From: Boswellia sacra
Taxonomy: Eukaryota > Streptophyta > Magnoliopsida > Sapindales > Burseraceae
Assembly (NCBI GenBank): GCA_013180625.2
Contig: SNVD02013737.1
Span: 1-64,000 of the forward strand
DNA: 64,000 nucleotides
Direction: 5' to 3'
The notes beneath the pieces were generated by a model that was given only the letters and a program-made list of their open reading frames with translations, did not search any database and was not told the origin of the DNA. Positions 22,052-32,381 of this stretch are shown here, piece by piece. The translations under genes were made by a program, and so were the position numbers. Every line of letters starts with the position of its first letter. Position 1 is the stretch's first letter.

Positions 22052-23225
22052 AGTATTTTGACAGTGGTTGTTCCAGGCACATGACTGGAAATAAACTATT
22101 TTTAACAAATTTTAAAGCATGCAGGATGGTAATGTCACCTATGGAGATGGAGCAAAAAGTAAGATCATTGGTAAAGGCACTTTGAATGTCAAAGGTTTAT
22201 CCAATTTTCAAAATGTTTTGTTAGTTGAAGGTTTGAAAGCTAATCTTATTAGTATTAGTCAGATATGTGATGACAAGTATGTTGTTAATTTCACACAAAA
22301 CAAATGTATGGTCTTAGATGATTTTGGTAAATATATTCTTGAAGGTAAGAGATCTTCGGATAATTGTTATTTGATTAAAATTGCATTTCAAGCTAGGATT
22401 TCAGATTTAGAATTGTGGCATCAAAAGTTAGGACACTTAAATTACAAAGGCTTGGTTAAATTAACTAAGTTAGGTGCTGTAAAAGGAGTTCCTAAACGTG
22501 ATGACAAAGTTAATGAAATTTGTGGACCATTTCAAATGGGAAAACAAATTAGAAGTTCACACAAATCAAATCCACATCTTAGCACATCTAAGATACTTGA
22601 TTTGCTTTATATGGATCTTATGGGTCTTATGCAAATTGAAAGCATTACAGGTAAGAGATACATATTTGTCTGTGTGGATGATTTTTCTGGATATACTTGG
22701 GTTGATTATATTAAAGAAAAATCTGACACTTTTGAAGCTTTCAAGAATCTTTGTGTTAAGCTTGAAAATGAGCAAAATAGGAACATTGGAAGGATTGTGA
22801 GAATAAGAAGTGATCATGGCAAGGAGTTTGAAAATGTTAGTTACGTTGATTTTTACAAATATCATGGAATTGATCATGAATTTTCAGCTCCTAAAACTCC
22901 TAAACAGAATGACATTGTGGAAAGAAAGAATAGAACTCTACAAGAGAAGGCTAGAGTGATGCTTAATAGCAAGAAGTTGACCAAGAGGCTATGGGCTGAA
23001 GCAATAAGCACTGCCTGTTATATTTCAAATAGAGTTTTTCTTAGACCTGGCACTAACCAGACACCTTATGAAATTTTGAAAGGTAGGAAACCTAATTTGA
23101 AATATTTTCATCTCTTTGGATGCAGGTGTTACATCTTAAATGACAGAGAGCAGTTAGGAAAATTGGATTCGAGAAGTGATGAAGAAGTCTTTGTGGGATA
23201 TGCTCAAAACAACAAAGCATTTTGA
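22052..23225 (+). pseudogene. Protease and integrase region of copia C
   Basis: The aspartic protease site DSGCSRHMTG begins at 22060, followed after a frameshift near 22115 by a 368-codon open frame. This contains the protease flap region, the pre-integrase zinc-binding part (LWHQKLGHLNYKGL at about 22412, then a degraded Cys pair) and the integrase core (FVCVDDFSGYTWV, RSDHGKEFEN, NDIVERKNRTLQEKARVML). It ends with the GKR-type tail LKGRKPNLKYFHLFGCRCYIL. The normal QNGxVER is QNDIVER here. Integrase joins the cDNA to the target. The frame ends at 23225 and the linker to RT (23226-23570) is broken. Confidence 0.88.
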
Positions 23226-23569
23226 GTTTACAATCTAAGAATTGAGGCGGTCATGGAATTTGCAAACGTAGTATTTTATGACCTTGATGATTATACAAAG
23301 TACTAACAAGAGGAAAGCATAACCAGTTTCACAAAAGATACAGAAAAATCAGATTCAGACAACAACAAAAAGGAAGATGTTGTTATAAAAGAGGAAACAG
23401 CTACTGTTACACCTGACGTAACAGTTACATCTGACAACTTAGATTTGAACAGAAGTTCAATCTGGGATGATGAAGAGAGAAAAGATCCACCCACATGGAT
23501 TTAGAAGGCACATCCAGCAAGTTCTATAATTAGAACACTAGATGGAATGATGAAAACCTAGAGCAAGGT

Positions 23570-25126
23570 AAGAAATCAGGTAAGGTTTGCTTGTTATGTT
23601 TCTTTAGTTGAACCAAAAAATGTGAAAGAAGCCTTAAGGGAAGATGTGTGGATTCAAGCTATGCAAGATGAACTTAATCAGTTTAAAAGAAATGAAGTGT
23701 GGGAATTAGTTCCTAGGCCAAAAAATGCAAATGTCATTGGAGCTAAATGGATTTTCAAAAATAAAACTGATGAAAGTGGACAAGTAGTTGGAAATAAGGC
23801 TAGGCTAGTTGCACAAGGTTACACACCAGTAGAAGGCATAGACTTTGATGAAACCTTTGCACCAGTAGCTAGACTTGAGTCAATCAGATTACTACTTGCA
23901 ATTGCTTGTTTGCTTGATTTTAAGTTTTACCAAATGGATGTTAAAATAGCATTTTTAAATGGCTATCTCAATGAAGAAGTCTTTGTTGAACAGTCTAAAG
24001 GATTTGAAGATCTTAAACATCCTGATTTTGTGTACAAATTGCACAAAGCTTTGTATGGTTTGAAACAAGCTCCTAGAGCATGGTATGAAAGGTTGACAAA
24101 CTTTTTAACCAACAAAGGTTATAAAAGAGGCAGCAATGATAAGACTTTGTTTATCAAACATGCATCTAACTATCTTATTGTTGCACAAATATATGTTGAT
24201 GACATTGTTTTCAGATCAAATAACAAAAGCAAAACTAATGAGTTTTTAAGTTGATGCAGGAAAAGTTTGAGATGAGCATGGTAGGAGAATTAAATTTCTT
24301 TCTTGGATTACAAGTTAAGCAAATGAATGATGGGATATTCATATCTCAATCAAAATATGCTAAAAATCTTGTAAAGAAATTTGGGCTTGAGAATTTAAAA
24401 TCAATGAAAACTCCTATCAGTACTAACCTTAAACTTTTAAAAGACAATACAGAAAAAGATGTTGATACAAGTTTGTACAGAAGTATTATTGGTAGCCTGC
24501 TATATCTCACAACAAGCAGACCAGATTTATGCTTTAGTGTAGGACTTTGTGCAAGATTTCAAGCAAATCCCAAAGAATCACATCTTGCAGTAGCCAAGAG
24601 AATCATCAGGTATGTTCATGGAACATGTGATTATGGAATATAGTTTTCTAAAGATACAAATGATTGTCTTGCAGGGTTCAGTGATGCAGATTGGGCAAGA
24701 AATGCAGATGACAGAAAAAGTACTTCAGGAGATTGTTTTTATCTTGGTACTAACTTAGTTTCATGGCACAGCAAGAAGCAGAATTCAATTTCTTTATTTA
24801 CAGCTGAAGCCGAATACATAGCAGCAGGGAGTTGTTGTATGCAACTATTATGGATGAAGCAAATGTTGAGTGATTATGGTATTGAACAAAAGCCTATAAC
24901 TGTGTTTTGTGATAATACTAGTGCTATAAATATTTTCAAAAATCCTGTTCAGCATTCTATAATAAAACACATTGATATTAGATACCATTTTATAAGGGAA
25001 CTAGTAGAATCTAAGATGATACATATTGATTACATCTCCACGGATAGACAATTGTCTGACTTGTTCACTAAGGCATTGGACACAACAAGGTTTGAAAATC
25101 TAAGAAAAGCCTTAGGTATCTGTTAG
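23570..25126 (+). pseudogene. Reverse transcriptase and RNase H of copia C
   Basis: RT domain motifs are well preserved: [20 protein letters not shown] (about 23690), [51 protein letters not shown] and the catalytic YVDD at about 24194-24205. A frameshift and stop near 24252 split the domain. It continues with GELNFFLGLQVKQ, SLLYLTTSRPDLCFSVG and, after a TAG at 24641, the RNase H part with FSDADW, EAEYIAA, DNTSA and the final STDRQLSDLFTKAL. RT/RNase H makes cDNA from the element RNA. Only two lesions interrupt pol after 23622, so C is fairly young. Confidence 0.9.
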
Positions 25127-25963
25127 TTATATGAATGAACACAATATGCTATTATGTTATGCATATTTGTAGTATCATAAGTTTTCTTCTAATTTAACAT
25201 GTTTGAGCTATGATAAAAATTTGTGTGAATAATTAGATACTGATTTAAAATGAAAAATATAGAGAGGGCTACCAATATATGGTGTGTGAAAGCCATCATT
25301 GAAAGTAACCTCAGGGTATGTAGAAAATATGTTGAGGTCACATACTCACATGAAAAAGGCTACCACTATATTGTGTGAAAGCTACTGTATTAATCTAGAA
25401 AAGTTTCCATTGAAATCAATTTTTGTGTGTGTAAAAAGCATGCTCAAGTGGTTCATTCAATTGAATCAAAATAGCTTTCATGAGAAAATTACTCAGCTCT
25501 AACATATGCTTTCTTAAAATGATACATATGATAATCTAGATATTATTGTTATGCTATTATTAACTGTGTTTTGTTACTTTTTTCATAACAATGTCCTATG
25601 TGCTTATTCGAAATATAAGTTGCTTGTGTGTCCATGTGTCAAAAATGTCAGGTCAGCACTATTGAATTGCGAGGGAGAAGTCTCAGTGGCGGGAATCCTA
25701 ATTCTATTAGTATTCCTTATTCAAATTAAAATCAAATTTGAACTGCGGTGTTTAATGGAAGTTATTAAACGATTTTGAAAAGGGAAATTATTACTAAATT
25801 TTTGTTGAAAAACAAAAATTCTTTAAATTTAGCCTAGTATATATCAAATAGGATTTGGGCTTCTCCTGTTCATACCATACCTCACCTACAGTTGCTTTCC
25901 TGTCCTGCGTCTTGTTTCTCTATTTTTGTTTTGGAAATCTTCTACAGATCAGAAACCCTAGCT
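25127..25963 (+). other. Spacer between pol and envelope-like ORF of C
   Basis: No gene is recognised. It holds repeated phrases like GTGTGAAAGC[CT]A and AAAAGGCTACC (25275-25400). Their reverse complements occur in the matching spacer of element D (about 44830-45000), so this is a conserved non-coding part of the family, possibly the leader of the downstream ORF. Confidence 0.55.
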
Positions 25964-27664
25964 ATGGCAACCTCATCAAACTCGACAAAGACTGCTAGTG
26001 CTTCCTCTTCCTCCAACGACTCTAGTTACAATAGCATGTATCGATTGTTGTCGATCTCGTCATCAGTGAGGACGAGCAAGTGCCGGTGAAGAAGATTAAA
26101 GACAAGGTCAAGCTGAAATACAACAAATTCCTCATAGCTGCTGTCAAACAGAAGTTTGTCAAGGTCATTTCACAGAGAAAACTGAGTTGGAAAGGCCAAT
26201 GAAACTCTTAGACTTCAACACATATGGTCTCAGTGAGATGATTGAGTCCAATTACTGGACTCGAACGGTATCAAACTTTCTTCCTCCTGTAAAAACTTTG
26301 ATACAAGAATTTTATGCTAATATCTCGACTGTCATTGACGATCCTAAGAGTTTTCATTATCACAAAGTTTACTGTCGAGGGAAGTTTGTGAAATTTTCTC
26401 CCAATGTCATAAACTCTTTTCTAGACATTCCAATAGGTAGTATGCATTCTTTAGATGAAGAGTATTATATGGCAGAAATAGTTAAGGAAGTAACTGGTCA
26501 AACAGACATTGAATGGAAACAAAGAGATGACATTGACCAGAAGTTCCTTAGAAGAAATACAGAGTGTTACATAAGATAGCACAGTTTAATTGACTTTCTT
26601 CTTCCTATCAAAATCAGGCTCGGGAAGACAGAGTGAAACTTCTATTTTGTTTAGGAACTAATCGGCCAATAAACTTTGGCTTGTTAGCCTATAGAACAAT
26701 TGTACACATTGGATCCTATCACTCTGATTACTATTTGCTTGTGTTCCCCTATTTGATTCAAGGGATTCTTGCTCAGAACAATATTCTTGTGAGCTCTAAT
26801 GAACAGACAGAAATTTTGTCTAAGTCCATCACCAAGGGATTTCTTCAAAGATTGTATGACCAATCTGACTTACCTGCACCTGAACCAAAACCAAAAAGAG
26901 TCAGGAAAAACCAATTGAAAATTGTTGAAGAAAAGCTTGATTTGATCAACTCTACTTTGACAGATATTATGTAGGAGTTGAAGGACATTAATCTCAAGCA
27001 ATCTGTTTTGGAAGCTCAGTTTACCAGACACTCTCGGTCTACAGCACCACAATCCATGGAACCTAAACTTGTGGTTCCTGAAAAACCAACTGAGGAAATA
27101 CCTGAGGCAGATGAACCACTACCTGAGGAAGATGCTTAAATGCAATCAAGTCATGCTACAAAACCTGCCGTTAAGACAGATAAAACAGCAGCACAAAAGC
27201 TGAAAGAAAAGTCAATCAGGGCTTTTGACAAGGGATATAGCAGGAAGGGAAAGAAGAAACTTAATATGGTGAAGAAATCATCTGACCAGAGAAAGAAGTA
27301 GAAGCTAGCATCATCAGCTCCCACTTTGCGAGATGAATCTGAGTCCGATGAACCAAAACAAGTAGAGTCCGAAATGAAACAGCCCTCACCACTTGCTGAG
27401 ACAAAATCTCAAGATATCCTTCTCCCTGCAGTAGCTGAAGCAAAACCTCATCCACCACTACCTCAATCACCAACTCTTCCAGCCGATGAGTCACTGGTTC
27501 CTTCTACACAACAGCATGTTAAGGCCACCAAAACCAGTGCAGAAAGAATACAGCAGGAGATACGCAGAGTTGTAGCTGAAGTCACTGCTACTTCCTCTAA
27601 TACTACTGAGGCTCAACCAGAACCAGTCCTCTCTAAACAGCCAGCACCAATTCCATTGGATTAA
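25964..27664 (+). pseudogene. Envelope-like/plant transposon-type ORF of copia C
   Basis: After RNase H the element has an additional gene. It starts at about 25964 (MATSSNSTKTASASSSS) and, after a frameshift near 26060-26170, continues ERPMKLLDFNTYGLSEMI, VKTLIQEFYANIS, YCRGKFVKFSPNVINSFLDI and, after stops at 26577 and 26971, into Pro/Glu/Lys-rich sequence to 27664. The LIQEFYAN...V[KR]GK.V.FSP..IN.FL pattern is what I recall from the 'putative plant transposon protein' domain of Sirevirus-type extra ORFs. The second half is low-complexity and Pro-rich. I see no clear signal peptide or membrane helix, so a true envelope role is unsupported. Element D has a homologue at 44353-42700. Confidence 0.75.
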
Positions 27665-27764
27665 AATTGTTGCTCGCAGATCCATCAAACACTCTGGTAG
27701 TTCCACCTCACCACAGTTAGAAAGTCTCCTAGACTTAGTTAGGTTTTGGCCACTTGTGCTGAAA

Positions 27765-28282
27765 TCCAGGGGGAGATGAGGGCGAAGCTACTTGCTATAT
27801 TTTTTTCTGATTGCAGAACTATTTTTATTTTTTTGTTATCTGTTTAATCATGTTTCTCTCTCTGCTTACTATTTTTTGTTGCTTGTTTCTCGAAGGTGTA
27901 AGTAAGTAGTAAGGGGGAGTAAGAAGAAATTTTTATGTTTGCTTTATGTTTTCATTTGAGATATCTTGATTTGATGAATGTTTTGCTTGGATGTTTTGCT
28001 CTGATCATGATCTGATTGCATTGATTGATATAATTGATCATGAATTAATTAAAGTGTGTTGCTTGATCAGTTCGACAAAGTCATTTTGATTGTAGGATAT
28101 AGTTATTCTGACAGTGTTCTATTATGAGTTTTGTAACAGCTCACTGGTTAATTCTTTACACATGACAATTTCTGTTTGTTATTTCATGATAGCTTATTGT
28201 CATGATTGACTTATCATGTGTGATATTCTCTGATCAGAAACAGTTTGGTGTTTTCATCACAAGTTGCCAAAAAGGGGGAGAT
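27765..28282 (+). promoter_or_regulatory. Multiple polypurine tracts of copia C
   Basis: Purine runs CCAGGGGGAGATGAGGG (27767), AAGGGGGAGTAAGAAG (27911) and AAAAAGGGGGAGAT (28269-28282) precede the 3' LTR. The last, adjacent tract is the expected primer; the other two are the extra tracts of Sireviruses. The rest of the segment is T-rich and non-coding. Confidence 0.82.
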
Positions 28283-29220
28283 TGTTAGTGTTAACGTCGT
28301 ACTTGCATATGTCATGCACATGTTGAGTTTTTGTTTAACTTATGATAAAAATAGAATAGTATTTTGATTCCTATTTTACTGTTTCTAGATGATCATTATA
28401 GGAAGTATTTGATTAGTAATAAATATCTCCTCAGATTAGAATAATGTTTCTTGTATCCTAATCAAAATAGGAGAATATTTAATTGTGTCCAAATTCCTTT
28501 AGAAGTTTAACTATAACACTTCCTATTTTATTTCTCCTAATCCTAATATAATTTTGATTAGAATTTTTACAGGATTTCTAGGAGATTTCGGTCAAACCTC
28601 TCACTATATATACAAAGCTATCCAGGCGATTGATGACATGTGATTGAGAGATCAACGTGTTGGCTGTTTTGGTTATGAGAGAGTATTGAGTTCGGTATTC
28701 CATGAATTCATAGAAAAGAGCTTCAACGCAAAAGGAATGTCTTTATTCATTTAATTCTTTGAGTCTTTTGATTCATGTATAAGTAGTAAAAATCATACAT
28801 GAGTTGTTGGTTGAGTCTGTATGAGTTAGTAGACACTTGGGATAACTTGCGGGTTAAGTGTTTATGTAATTCTGCGCAGACGTCATTGTTATGTGTAACT
28901 TAACAGTGTGTTGTTAAGTTTTCTGTGACAGAGAGTGGGCAGTGTCACTAGAGTTTAGGATTTTTGCGAAGATTTTGTTTGTCAAAGATTAGGTCAGTAA
29001 ATGAGAGTGAGTCAGCACTGTAAAAGGTCCTAGAGATTGTACAAACGAGAACTTAGTGAATTATAGCTCTATAGCTGTCCGTGGATGTAGGTTTTATAAC
29101 TAAGCCACATAAAAAATCCTCCTGTGCCAATTTACATTATAGTTTACTGTGTTGTTATTTATAACTGTATACCTCCAGAACTCTCACAGTTAAAATATTA
29201 ACAAACCTTCTTATTGTGCT
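28283..29220 (+). repeat. 3' LTR of copia C
   Basis: Starts TGTTAGTGTTAACG directly after the polypurine tract; a TATA-like CTATATATAC is at about 28602-28611. The left 410 bp match the truncated 5' LTR. The right end is 29220 if CAGTC (29221-29225) is the target duplication, or 29203 if judged by the terminal TAACA. Confidence 0.8.
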
Positions 29221-29359
29221 CAGTCAACACATGAATATGGGGCTTATTAGAAAGAAGTCATATCGGTTCTAATATATGTTAAGGCTAACATCCTTAGGCA
29301 GGGACATTCATTCATCATTATTTTTATTTTTGTATATTTTTTTTAGTAATACATTTTTA

Positions 29360-29620
29360 ACCCCTGTAGCGAGCCTTAGGCTGATGACTCCCAGACTAGT
29401 TGGCCTTAAGGCATTAGGTGTTAAGACACCCCCACAAACTTAACGACTCGGGTTGTTGATGCTTTATTTTTGCTTAAAAACTTGTGGATAGTGCAATGTT
29501 CAATCCCCTTAAGCGTTCTCCTTAATCCATGTAACGAGCTTTGGGCCAATAGCTCTCAAATCAATTGGTTTTAGGGTATTAGGTGTTAAGGCACCCTTTA
29601 GGCTTAATTGCTCAAATTAA
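29360..29620 (-). repeat. Diverged ~165-bp tandem repeat in gypsy interior
   Basis: Two copies, at about 29366-29460 and 29532-29620, share TGTA[GA]CGAGC[CT]TT, GG.ATTAGGTGTTAAG.CACCC and a CTTAA.[CT]G[AC]CT phrase. They lie in the gypsy element interior just right of copia C. No coding sequence is apparent here or from 29620 to 30320. That stretch has T-rich tracts and, on the minus strand, AATGTTTCATTTGGTTGAGGGGGAAGG near 30185-30215, a phrase reminiscent of the region ahead of the 3' LTR in Athila-type elements. Confidence 0.6.
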
Positions 29621-30329
29621 GGAGGCTACGAGACCAAACGTATCTACAATTTTTTTTTTCACTTTCACTTTTTCTCTTTTTTTTTTTTAACTTTCCCCTT
29701 CCTTTTGTTGTTATCCTAAACAAAGCAAAAGAACTCAAATATTGCAACATTTTATTCTGCAACCCACAATCATGCATCAAGTTATGTGTGTGTGTCTGAA
29801 AAAAGGTTCATGAATACTTGTTTAATGAGTACATGAACAAACAGTTTATTAAATGATAAGGTAGTGAGAGTTCATAGATTTGAATAATTCAAAGTGAAGT
29901 GAATAAGACAACCTCGTTATAAAATTCAAAAATCAAAACTAAATAATATCAAGTTAGCTAAAATAAGTCTTCAAAAATGCAAAATAAAAAAAAATGACAA
30001 ATTGGTTAGAGTGTGTTTCAAGAGTTTAAAATGACCCTGTTTACTCTGCAATTCTTGACCTAGAATGCATCTCAAAGGATTTGAACTCCTTACACTGCAC
30101 TCTGAATCTAATTATTAACTTGTTTTTGTTTTTTTTTTTTTTGCAAAAAGAAAATTTAAGACACACTTATGTCTACTATCCTTCCCCCTCAACCAAATGA
30201 AACATTGTCCTTAATGTTTAAATGTAGAGAGATAAAGTATAGGAGACATTACTTGAAGCTTCAGTTATTCAAAAGAGACGACCTGAAAGATACGTAAAAT
30301 AAAATGCTAAAAATAAAAGACAATAAAAA

Positions 30330-30980
30330 TTACAAACGGAGATTCATATCCAATTTGCACTTTTGGTTTTGTCCCCCTGACCAATTAATTTGAGTTATAG
30401 TTGGGTCAGGCTCATACCCGACTGCTTATAATTTGTCAAGTAACTCATTAGCAGAAGTGGCAGAGACAAGGACCTGTCGCATCAAATGAGGGATAAAATT
30501 CTGTTCTACAATTGCGTCAATAAAACGTATCAATGGATCAAAGAAATTTTTAACATTCAACAAACCTAAGGGTTTTTTATGGAGATTTAGTTAGGCCCAA
30601 GAGGCAATTTAAAAAATTCCTTCGAGAGTACCAAAGCCACCTGGTAAAGCAATAAAGACATCCGAATTAATAAGCATATATATCATGCGTTCATGCATAG
30701 AATAGATCTGTAACTTCTTCCCAACCGTTTTTTCAATGATGCTTTCAACAGCTAAAGCTTTAGGAATAACACCTAAAACTTGACTGCCTCCTACGAGTGC
30801 AGCTGTTGACAGAAAACCCATTAACCCCTGGCTACCTCCCCCATGAACCACATGAATATTTCTTTCAGCTAATAGCCTACTAAGAGAATTTGCTACAGCT
30901 ACAAACTCTTCACTTTTTTCAGGTCGAGATCCACAAAATACACATATCTTTTGGATTAGACATTTTGAGGTTCCCTCCAT
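30330..30980 (-). pseudogene. LOG-like: LOG-like cytokinin phosphoribohydrolase pseudogene
   Basis: LOG enzymes release active cytokinin base from cytokinin riboside 5'-monophosphate in the cytosol. The 217-codon frame (ATG at 30980, TAA at 30330-30332) is full length, with no frameshift and no intron. It has KICVFCGSRPEKSEEF at the N-terminus, HVVHGGGSQGLMGFLS (nucleotide-binding loop), GGSQVLGVIPKAL, SMHERM and LPGGFGTLEG (the PGGxGTxxE signature; the Glu is Gly-shifted here as LEG). It ends LDMNLRL, an EAR-like tail. Three in-frame TAA codons (30609-30611, about 30594 and about 30400) destroy it. They fall where I recall Gln in relatives (EIFQIASWAQLN and DQLQ). A TATA box (CTATAAATA at 31031-31040) lies about 50 bp upstream. 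It is inside the gypsy element, in gag orientation. Confidence 0.88.
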
Positions 30981-31030
30981 GTCTATGCAACTCCCTAGCT
31001 ATATGTGTAAAGTGAAGAGCAAGAGATGTT

Positions 31031-31041
31031 ATATTTATAGA
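31031..31041 (-). promoter_or_regulatory. TATA box upstream of LOG-like frame
   Basis: The minus strand reads CACTCTATAAATATAAC, an excellent plant TATA box about 50 bp before the ATG at 30980. This suggests the LOG copy was captured with its own promoter, or acquired one, rather than being a bare cDNA. Confidence 0.6.
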
Positions 31042-31249
31042 GTGCGAAAAGGTATTCTAATGATGACATCTATATAGGTAGCTTGGCTATTTGTTGAAAA
31101 AAGTTTGACAATAAAGCATAGAAATTAAAAAAAAATGACTTAAATAAGACACAATAAATGCACAAGTCAACCAAAAGATAGAGATATTAATTAAAAAATG
31201 ATAGCTGTAAGGCATTAAAATTAAAAAATGATAGCACACATGCATATGT

Positions 31250-31808
31250 ACAGGTAGTTGTGACTGTGGCTCACATCTTCCTTTGGTTTTACGTCCAGAA
31301 ACGACTTAAACACCTTCTATGAGTTGGAGATATGCTTCCCATCTAGTTTTCTTATAAACTGGCAAACAGGGTCTTTTTGAGTCAGATTCCTAAGACTATA
31401 ACGTTTCTGCTCGTCTTGAAATTGTGTCCATAATTTTAAAATTTCACGCTGCATAATTCCACAAGAATCGTCTCAAGAGTTAATTGGATATTATCCAAAG
31501 ACTCTATACTCAGTCCATTCTTAATGAATTGTAGCTTATCCTCTTGAATATTAGACAAATATCACAAGGAGGGGCAATGCTGGTTATAAGTCCTTCGTGC
31601 ACATTTATGACAAAACTTGTAACCTTTTCGCTCTTCGCTTTTTGGCGTAAGAGCTTTTTCCCAAACCTGGCATGTGGGAAACAAGATTATCTAAAAACTC
31701 ACAAGAAAATCGAACCTTGGCTTCAATTAACCATCTTAAATTAGCAGGAATACCCTTGCGCATCAGCATCCTTAGTCTTTCTACACAAGCTTTGTAAATT
31801 TTAAGCAA
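31250..31808 (-). pseudogene. Unidentified coding-like remnant next to LOG
   Basis: The minus strand opens with MLKIYKACVERLRMLMRKGI and continues PANLRWLIEAKVRFSCEF, then KSSYAKKRRAKRLQVL. It moves through a frameshift into a Cys/His-containing stretch (CHKCARRTYNQHC, about 31610-31570), QEDKLQFIKNGLSIESLDNI and, in another frame, REILKLWTQFQDEQKRYSLR and QKDPVCQFIRKLDGKHISN. Frame changes and stops break it, but the composition is protein-like over about 550 bp. I do not recognise the family. It sits between gag and LOG in the same orientation, where pol would be, so it may be a second captured host segment or a diverged retroelement ORF. 31810-32380 shows nothing recognisable. Confidence 0.4.
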
Positions 31809-32381
31809 ATAATTTTAAGGAAGAGAGGGAAAATGTTTGTGCAGATTCAAGAAAATGGTATCCATGTGAAGAAAATGAGAGAGAAGAAAAGAAAATGAAT
31901 GTAGGATGAGCAACAGCTTTTAGGGAACTGAAAAACCGACTTTAAAAGTCATGGAGTACCGTATCCGCCACTTGACCGGGAAACAAAATAAAATAAAAAC
32001 ACAAGAAAGAAAAAAAAGAAAATGAAAACAAAGTAGAAAATGATAGAAAAACATAGAATAACAACAAAAACAGAAAATACGGTACAGACAGATAAAACCT
32101 GATTAATCGTGATAGACAAGGTCCACAAAGTGAATTTCTTCGAAACTTATAAATTAATTTACCATGATAAAAAATATGCCATTGAGGTGGTATCTCTTTT
32201 TTCCTTTATTTGTGAGAATGGAAGAGATTACCACTGGTTGAGTTTGTTTGTCCTTGAGGCATGCATTCTTGAGTGTGGATGTTTCTTTCTGCCTTTTTTC
32301 AAAACATGGCTCCTAACACTTAATCTCCTTCACCTGTACAAAATCAAGTAATGAAAATTCTTTAGAAGTAATAGGCTCTAA

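Larger units (their letters stand above)
19811..29220 (+). mobile_element. Copia element C, Sirevirus-like with envelope-like ORF
   Basis: A near-complete plus-strand copia element: truncated 5' LTR (19811-20221), gag, protease, integrase, RT, RNase H, an extra envelope-like ORF, several polypurine tracts and a 3' LTR. Gag has two zinc-knuckle regions separated by a coiled-coil-like, Lys/Glu-rich stretch, as in Sireviruses. The 5' flank CAGTC (19806-19810) is found again at 29221-29225, which supports a right end at 29220. An inverted-repeat-like TAACA at 29199-29203 is an alternative end. Stops and frameshifts in every gene make it defective. It lies in the interior of the gypsy element. Confidence 0.88.

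Noticed and set aside
29608..29799. Short open frame rich in Phe/Leu
   Set aside because: Produced by T-rich DNA in the gypsy interior.
30122..30143. Poly-T tract taken as the poly-A tail of a processed LOG copy
   Set aside because: It is about 190 bp beyond the stop codon, T-runs are common in this AT-rich interior, and a TATA box upstream of LOG argues against a plain processed copy; left unresolved.
31605..31808. Idea that this frame is an exon of LOG
   Set aside because: LOG is already complete at 30330-30980 with its own TATA box; the frame has no LOG motif.
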